Assembly: GCF_026151205.1 (NCBI RefSeq)
Contig: NC_087083.1
Span: 4,258,460 to 4,322,459 of the forward strand
DNA from: Bolinopsis microptera
Lineage: Eukaryota; Ctenophora; Tentaculata; Lobata; Bolinopsidae
Direction of reading: 5' to 3'
Length of the DNA: 64,000 bases
In this document: one piece after another, positions 58,066 through 64,000 of the stretch
How positions within the stretch are numbered: position 1 is the first letter of the stretch
Layout: the number at the start of each line of letters is the position of its first letter
The notes under the pieces: model-generated
The model's database searches: none
What the model was told of the DNA's origin: nothing
The model's input: only the letters and a program-made list of their open reading frames with translations
Made by a program: the position numbers and the translations under genes

Positions 58066-59380
58066 CGCTAAACTATTCATAACTAACCTGCCTTCTTAAC
58101 TAAGGAACCGGCCGCTGGAAATGAAAAATTTTTGATTAACATCATCATCGAAGACGCTGTTAAACATTTTTAGAGTTTTATGATTTGGAATTGAACATTT
58201 TTTTTCGTATTGATATTATTACGATAGACTAAGTATACTTCAAAAATAGATATTTAGGACTTTGTTGACGCCGGGGAAATAATGGTAAAGGTGTCTGTGA
58301 TGAAATATTATGTCTGACGAGTGACAATTTGTTGTAGGTTTATAACCTACCAAGTACGAGTATTACCCGTTAAATAATTTGTTGTCCCGCTGTATTCTAA
58401 CCCAGTACCCATAAAACCCTGATGAGAAAGAAAACTCGGGGCGGTCCGAGCAGGGATATACATGCAACAATAACAAAATCTCACTTTCCTGAACAATGCA
58501 ACATCGAAATCCACGAAAAAAAGAGAGCATGAACAGCCGATTATTAGGAAATTTATTTACAAACCTAATTAACAATATTAAATTAATAATAAGTTACATG
58601 GCAGCAACCGTCTGTTTTGCTAATCTGCAGCCACAAAACAAGGAACTAAAATATATTAGTGGTATTAGTGGTAGTATCATTAGTGGTATTAGTGGTGTAT
58701 ATAGTATATATAGTGGTTGTTAGTCTGTCTTGCTCAGAGCGGTCCTTAAAGCGGAGATCTGTTCTATATATAGTAGTATATATAATATATAGTAGTATAT
58801 ATAATGTATATAGTAGTACTAAGTAAATGTATATAATGTATAGTAGAATATAGAATGTATAGTAGTATATAATATATAGTAGTATATAATATATAGTAGT
58901 ATATGTTAATACTGACGATGTAAAAGATAACAATAAGAAACACACGCCGGACTAAGAACAGACTAACTGTACAGAACAATACGTTTAGACCAAAATACTA
59001 TCTATATTTACACTGACAACAGACAGTGTACATATAACGAAGGAGGAGGAGAAGGAGGAGAAGGAGGAGAAGGAGTGCTCGGCTGGACGGATGGCTCATC
59101 ATGCTAAATGCAGAGTGATTGCCGCCGGTAATTGATGTGACAGTCTGCAAAGTAGTGTAATGCCATGGCGATAATGACAGTGAGCTAAAAACTCGTGATT
59201 TGAGAAGCTGTGTGTTATTATGTTATTATCCACAACTAGTTAACAATCATACCGTGATGGCAAGTGCCCCGTTCAGTTATTAATCAAATGACAATTTTTC
59301 TTTACTTATGATAAGAAGGATTGACGTATTAAAATAAATTTACTTTTCACCCTGTTATAGCAAACTTCTCAGGGATGACA
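58066..59380. other. Intergenic with small AT and purine repeats
   Basis: No gene supported. TAGTGGTATTAGTGG and TATATAATATATAGTAG repeats occupy about 58650-58905. A (GGAGGAGAA)n purine stretch lies at about 59040-59075. Confidence 0.5.
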
Positions 59381-59383
59381 TTA

Positions 59384-60046
59384 TACACAATGTCAGCACT
59401 GCATAATATGGCGGAGACCGAGGAGACCGACCAACACAATGTCAGCACTACATTTGGCGGAGACCGAGAAGACCGACCAACTCAATGTCAGCACTGCATA
59501 TGGTGGAGACCGAGGAGACCGACCAACACAAGGTCAGCACTGCATATGGTGGAGACCGAGGAGACCGACCAACACAAGGTCAGCACTGCATATGGTGGAG
59601 ACCTAGGAGACCGACCAACACAATGTAAGCACTGCATAATATGGTGAAGACTGAGGAGACCGACCAACACAATGTCAGCACTGCAAATGGTGGAGACCGA
59701 GGAGACCGACCAACACAATGTCAGCACTACATTTGGCGGAGACCGAGAAGACCGACCAACTCAATGTCAGCACTGCATATGGTGGAGACCGACGAGACCG
59801 ACCAACACAATGTCAGCACTACATTTGGCGGAGACCGAGGAGACCGACCAACACAAGGTCAGCACTGCATATGGTGGAGACCGACGAGACCGACCAACAC
59901 AATGTCAGCACTGCATATGGTGGAGACCGAGGAGACCGACCAACACAAGGTCAGCACTGCATATGGTGGAGACCTAGGAGACCGACCAACACAATGTAAG
60001 CACTGCATAATATGGTGAAGACTGAGGAGACCGACCAACACAATGT
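59384..60046 (+). repeat. 46-bp minisatellite with a higher-order period of about 372 bp
   Basis: About 14 units of GAGACCGACCAACACAATGT followed by CAGCACTGCATATGGTGGAGACCGAG. Variants include AAGGTCAGC, TACATTTGGCGG and GCATAATATGGTGAAGACTG. The distinctive last variant recurs at 59634 and 60006, so an eight-unit block has itself been duplicated. Since 46 is not a multiple of 3, all three frames stay open by lack of stops and none is taken as a gene. Confidence 0.92.
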
Positions 60047-60355
60047 CACCAACAAGGCTATTTGTCTGTTAGATATTAAAGCGTCGACATCTCAGTGCGT
60101 TATCGTGGTAAAAGACATCCGACACAGCAACACTATTTGTCAACGGCACCTACTGAAAGGAGTTAAGACAAGCTATTCTTAAGCAGTACGGTCAGGGATG
60201 TAATACTGTAATATAGAGATTGGAGACTGCGTGGAAGGATATCATGTGGCACAGATCTGACTTATAAGTTTATTCCAACGTAGTTTAATACAAGTAGTGG
60301 CAGAGCAGAGACAAAGAAATGATTTTGTGTACTATACGACAAAGAAGTAATTAGG

Positions 60356-61485
60356 ATCAATATAATAACAATAATAGTAGTAAATAGTAATGGTAGTAAA
60401 TAGTAATAGTAATAGTAACAGTAATAGTAATAGTAGTAAATAGTAATAGTAATAGTAACAGTAATAGTAATAGTAGTAAATAGTAATAGTAATAGTAGTA
60501 AATAGTAATAGTAACAGTAATAGTAGTAAATAGTAATAGTAATAGTAATAGTAATAGTAATAGTAATAGTAATAGTAATAGTAATAGTAATAGTAATAGT
60601 AATAGTAATAGTAATAGTAATAGTAATAGTAATAGTAATAGTAATAGTAATAGTAATAGTAATAGTAATAGTAATAGTAATAGTAATAGTAATAGTAATA
60701 GTAATAGTAATAGTAATAGTAATAGTAATAGTAATAGTAATAGTAATAGTAATAGTAATAGTAATAGTAATAGTAATAGTAATAGTAATAGTAATAGTAA
60801 TAGTAATAGTAATAGTAATAGTAATAGTAATAGTAATAGTAATAGTAATAGTAATAGTAATAGTAATAGTAATAGTAATAGTAATAGTAATAGTAATAGT
60901 AATAGTAATAGTAATAGTAATAGTAATAGTAATAGTAATAGTAATAGTAATAGTAATAGTAATAGTAATAGTAATAGTAATAGTAATAGTAATAGTAATA
61001 GTAATAGTAATAGTAATAGTAATAGTAATAGTAATAGTAATAGTAATAGTAATAGTAATAGTAATAGTAATAGTAATAGTAATAGTAATAGTAATAGTAA
61101 TAGTAATAGTAATAGTAATAGTAATAGTAATAGTAATAGTAATAGTAATAGTAATAGTAATAGTAATAGTAATAGTAATAGTAATAGTAATAGTAATAGT
61201 AATAGTAATAGTAATAGTAATAGTAATAGTAATAGTAATAGTAATAGTAATAGTAATAGTAATAGTAATAGTAACAGTAACAGTAATAGTAATAGCAATA
61301 GCAATAGTAATAGTAATAGTAGTAAATAGTAATAGTAATAGTAACAGTAATAGTAATAGTAGTAAATAGTAATAGTAGTAAATAGTAATAGTAATAGTAA
61401 CAGTAATAGTAATAGTAATAGTAATAGTAACAGTAATAGTAATAGTAATAGTAACAGTAACAGTAATAGCAATAGTAATAGTAGG
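60356..61485. repeat. (AATAGT)n hexamer array
   Basis: Pure AATAGT for about 730 bp (60537-61272), flanked on both sides by interrupted blocks with AGTAAATAGT and AACAGT. It gives a long poly-Leu frame on the minus strand, which is an artefact. Confidence 0.97.
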
Positions 61486-61489
61486 AGGA

Positions 61490-63330
61490 CTAGTTCTATC
61501 ACTGTCAATATAACAGTACTTTACACCATTGTTTGACAGGTATTATTGTGAGAGACTGTACAACGTGTGTAGGTTTGTGGCAGTTAATTAATCTCACGTA
61601 TCTAAGAGATTACACGGTCGTCACGTTGTTCACGAATAAAGGAATAATAAACATGCGTGATTCTAGCGCCGCGCGCGAGCAAGTTAATTTCCATGCTCAT
61701 GCATGTAACAAGTGCGAAATGCAATCTCTTTACATTCGAATAAATTCTGATTGTCAGCAGCGAGTGTAACCATTTGGTCGCGCAACGAAATTCCCAGCAA
61801 CCAGAAAATTGCTTTTTGCTGTCATTTATACGCTATTTGTCCACATTTCGTTCGATGGGATTACCATAGTTCCAGATGCTACTTCAATTGTATAAGTTTG
61901 GATAGTTGCACAGTGTAGCTAAACGTTTGAACCGGTCTCGGATTACCATTAATTAGGGGTTTTTAAAATCTAGAATTGCAAACCAGAAAACGACGACCTC
62001 AGTACATAAACAGATCGGTACACCACCACATTTATACAAATGCTTTAAATAACATTTAACTAGTTAACATAAGTAACATTGAAACGTTGAGTAATTCCTT
62101 TCCTGATAAAAATCATTTTCCTTGTCGCATCAAACCGTCAAACGAGATCAATACAAATTTACATTGCTTTAAATAACATCCTTTTAAAGCATTAAATTTG
62201 ATTCCAAATCAGTCTGAAAGGGACGAATCAAGAATCAAAATAACTATTACTATGAAATAAGTGCATCGTGTGTGGTGCACACATTTTCAGTTAAGGACAA
62301 CCCGAGTTCTCCAAGGGTTTTCAAACATCACAGTGGTGTCAATACGTAATATTATTGCTTATATTTTTACTGTTCTATACTACTACTGTGCTACTACTAC
62401 TACTAATACTACTAATAGTGCTGTAATAGTGTACTGTTCTATACTACTACTACTACTACTAATACTACTAATAGTGCTGTTATAGTGTACTGATTCTGAG
62501 TTGATGTTTTGAATCAGAATAGAAATTATCAGTAAGGCGATCAAATTACACAAAAATGGGTCCAATCATAACCGGGTTACTTTTAATCTAGTCTACGGTC
62601 ATTTATAAAAAGATTTTTATATAACTTTCGAAAATATATAAACACTCGATGTTGTTGAAGTTGAACATTTGAGGTACCCTGTTTTTTATGTAGATCTGTA
62701 TAAACAATGCAACATTCTCAGCTGGATCAGTATAATACTACTAGGTAAAGTGTTTGTGATGAGAGGTATGCTAGGAATATTGCCATGGTTACCACATGAG
62801 AGGGAGACGGTCTTCAGTCTCCCGGGGAGATGTTAAGTCGGACTAATTGAAAACTGCACCATTGATAATATCAGCAGTCTTCCATCGACCCTGTTAATTC
62901 AAGGTAGATATACCATTTTCCAGCTCCCAGTCTCTTTATAATCCACCACGCTCACAGTCTCTTCATAATGTCTTTGTAATGTAATCCACTGCTGCAATTA
63001 GCTGGCATTATAAGAGTCTCTTTAAAAGATATCTGGCAGTAGACAGATTAAATCGCGAAGATTGCTCTTTTCTTGGCTAGGATTCGGGCTTCTTGGCGCA
63101 AATTGTATTTCCTAGACATTCTAACTAGAAACGTCTGCCACCACCACAACCAATCATATTATTAGAACACTGTGATAACGCCTAAGCTTGCATTATATTA
63201 GCTGCTGTATTATAAAGATTGTGGAATAATAACGGTATTATACATAAAGTTTTATAACGGTATATACTATATAATATAAAGTTTGGTCTGTTCATAACTA
63301 CAGTGATAGTAGGTCTGAATGAGTAAATGC
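61490..63330. other. Intergenic, nothing firm
   Basis: No gene supported. A duplicated ACTACTACTACTAATACTAC, TAATAGTGCTGT, block occurs at about 62385-62487. Short frames near 61533-61769 and 62261-62485 lack support. Confidence 0.4.
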
Positions 63331-63442
63331 ATTGGTAGTAACCGAGCAGTGGAAGGACTTATAACTTCAGATATTGGTGAGAGTCTGGCTGGGTGCCAAT
63401 ATCTGAAGTTATAAGTCCTTCCACTGCTCGGTTACTACCAAT
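63331..63442. repeat. Perfect 47-bp-arm hairpin, 18-nt loop
   Basis: 63331-63377 (ATTGGTAGTAACCGAGCAGT...) and 63396-63442 are exact inverted copies separated by TGAGAGTCTGGCTGGGTG. The perfect stem exceeds that of typical animal microRNA precursors. It could be a minute foldback element, a template-switch inversion or a small-RNA source. Confidence 0.9.
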
Positions 63443-63686
63443 CTCATTAAACTGTCTGTAATTCGGAAAACCACTTTGTTAATATTTTTAAAGTGATCGG
63501 TTATGAATATTGAATATGATGTGAATGAAAACGAAATGAAATTAATTAATGAAAAATATTAAGATTATGTAGAATATGTAAATTAACTATTATACTACTG
63601 ACACTGTTTAAATTGTCCTGGAACTAAATTCTAATTAAACTAACAAATATATCATAAGGTAAAGTAAATTTGTTGTCCTCTTTCAG

Positions 63687-64000
63687 ATCGTGATCTTGGT
63701 TCTGTTCGTGTTCGGTGGTACTCTAGCGGAACAGTATTGCTTTCCTGAAACTGCAACTACGTTTTTACAGGAATCATTTCAGTACCATTTTACGAAGGAT
63801 GCTGGCAACTTGTATGATATGATGAAGGAAGTGGGTGCTCTTCCGGATAGCTCAGGTAAGTTTATTTGATCACAAATCTTTCTTTTTTGTTAACAGGGGA
63901 TACCCGTACAAGGTCTATTCGAAATATCAGACTTCAATTGATTAGTTGATATCGGCAATCAATGCCACGGCGCATAATTTTAAACCTGTTTATTTCCAGT
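63687..64000 (+). CDS. Exon of a secreted or membrane protein, truncated by the window edge
   Basis: The exon is 63687-63855 (acceptor CTTTCAG, donor TCAG|GTAAGT, phase 1). An acceptor TTTCCAG ends at 63999, so the next exon starts at the final base. The exon encodes a hydrophobic stretch, IVILVLFVFGGTLA, then EQYCFPETATTFLQES and YDMMKEVGALPDSS. The first part resembles the core of a signal peptide cleaved near LA|EQ, so the start codon should lie in an upstream exon that I could not locate. Family not recognised. Confidence 0.6.

Noticed and set aside
59375-60041. Overlapping frames rich in ETEETDQHNVSTA-like repeats
   Set aside because: The 46-bp unit is not a multiple of three and frames exist on both strands; they are artefacts of absent stops.
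60357-61508. 383-codon poly-leucine frame on the minus strand
   Set aside because: Translation of the (AATAGT)n hexamer array.
62700-62750. ATG exon ending TACTAG|GTAAAG as first exon of the right-edge gene
   Set aside because: Its phase (2) does not match the phase 0 start needed for the exon at 63687.

Overview
The window is nuclear DNA of an animal. It holds spliced genes with GT-AG introns, an animal Nanos gene, a Vti1-type SNARE, an MBOAT lysophospholipid acyltransferase, a tRNA-derived SINE, Helitrons, TTAA-target DNA transposons, a LINE-type ORF1 and very large amounts of simple and tandem repeat. The mix suggests a repeat-rich marine invertebrate; a cnidarian-like lineage is plausible, but I cannot fix the taxon from sequence alone. 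There are no bacterial operons, CRISPR arrays or rRNA genes.

Layout. 1-7.6 kb is transposon territory: a TTAA-flanked element filled by a 2.4 kb polypyrimidine array, short satellites, palindromes and a MITE. 7.9-12.1 kb is a foldback transposon with arms of about 0.8 kb, one arm interrupted by a second TTAA element, the whole lying between identical 75-bp direct repeats. 12.4-20.7 kb is a five-exon Vti1b-like Qb-SNARE gene (+). A complete three-exon nanos gene (+, 13.2-15.9 kb) lies inside its third intron. 22.5-28.6 kb is a ten-exon MBOAT1/2-like gene (+). 29.1-30.0 kb is an intact LINE-type ORF1 without a reverse transcriptase. 31.4-32.9 kb is a four-exon gene (-) for a small multi-pass membrane protein. 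36-45 kb holds one Helitron copy, a decayed transposase-like fragment, a possible two-exon hypothetical gene and a 2.8 kb unit bounded by identical 193-bp repeats. 46.1-53.5 kb is a type I membrane protein gene (-) whose introns contain a 1.8 kb heptamer satellite and a 3.9 kb long-inverted-repeat element. 53.5-63.6 kb is mostly repeats (a second Helitron, palindromes, heptamer, 46-bp and hexamer arrays). At the right edge (63.7 kb) begins an exon of a secreted or membrane protein that runs off the window.

The most unusual signal recurs at several exon/intron borders in four separate genes. Short DNA units that include the splice site, the adjacent intron and often the first 15-45 nt of the exon are tandemly amplified beside the genuine exon. 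In VTI1B intron 4 both ends of the same intron are amplified, with long G-runs in each unit. In the MBOAT gene the start-codon exon, the exon 2 acceptor and the exon 2 donor each have their own array. The two minus-strand genes show the same arrangement. These arrays create many near-perfect decoy splice sites and start codons, and I have no described system to assign them to.

The genes do not form one pathway: Vti1b acts in endosomal membrane fusion, Nanos in germline mRNA repression, and MBOAT1/2 in phospholipid remodelling. All multi-exon models were built by eye from reading frame, splice consensus and family similarity, and no transcript evidence was available.
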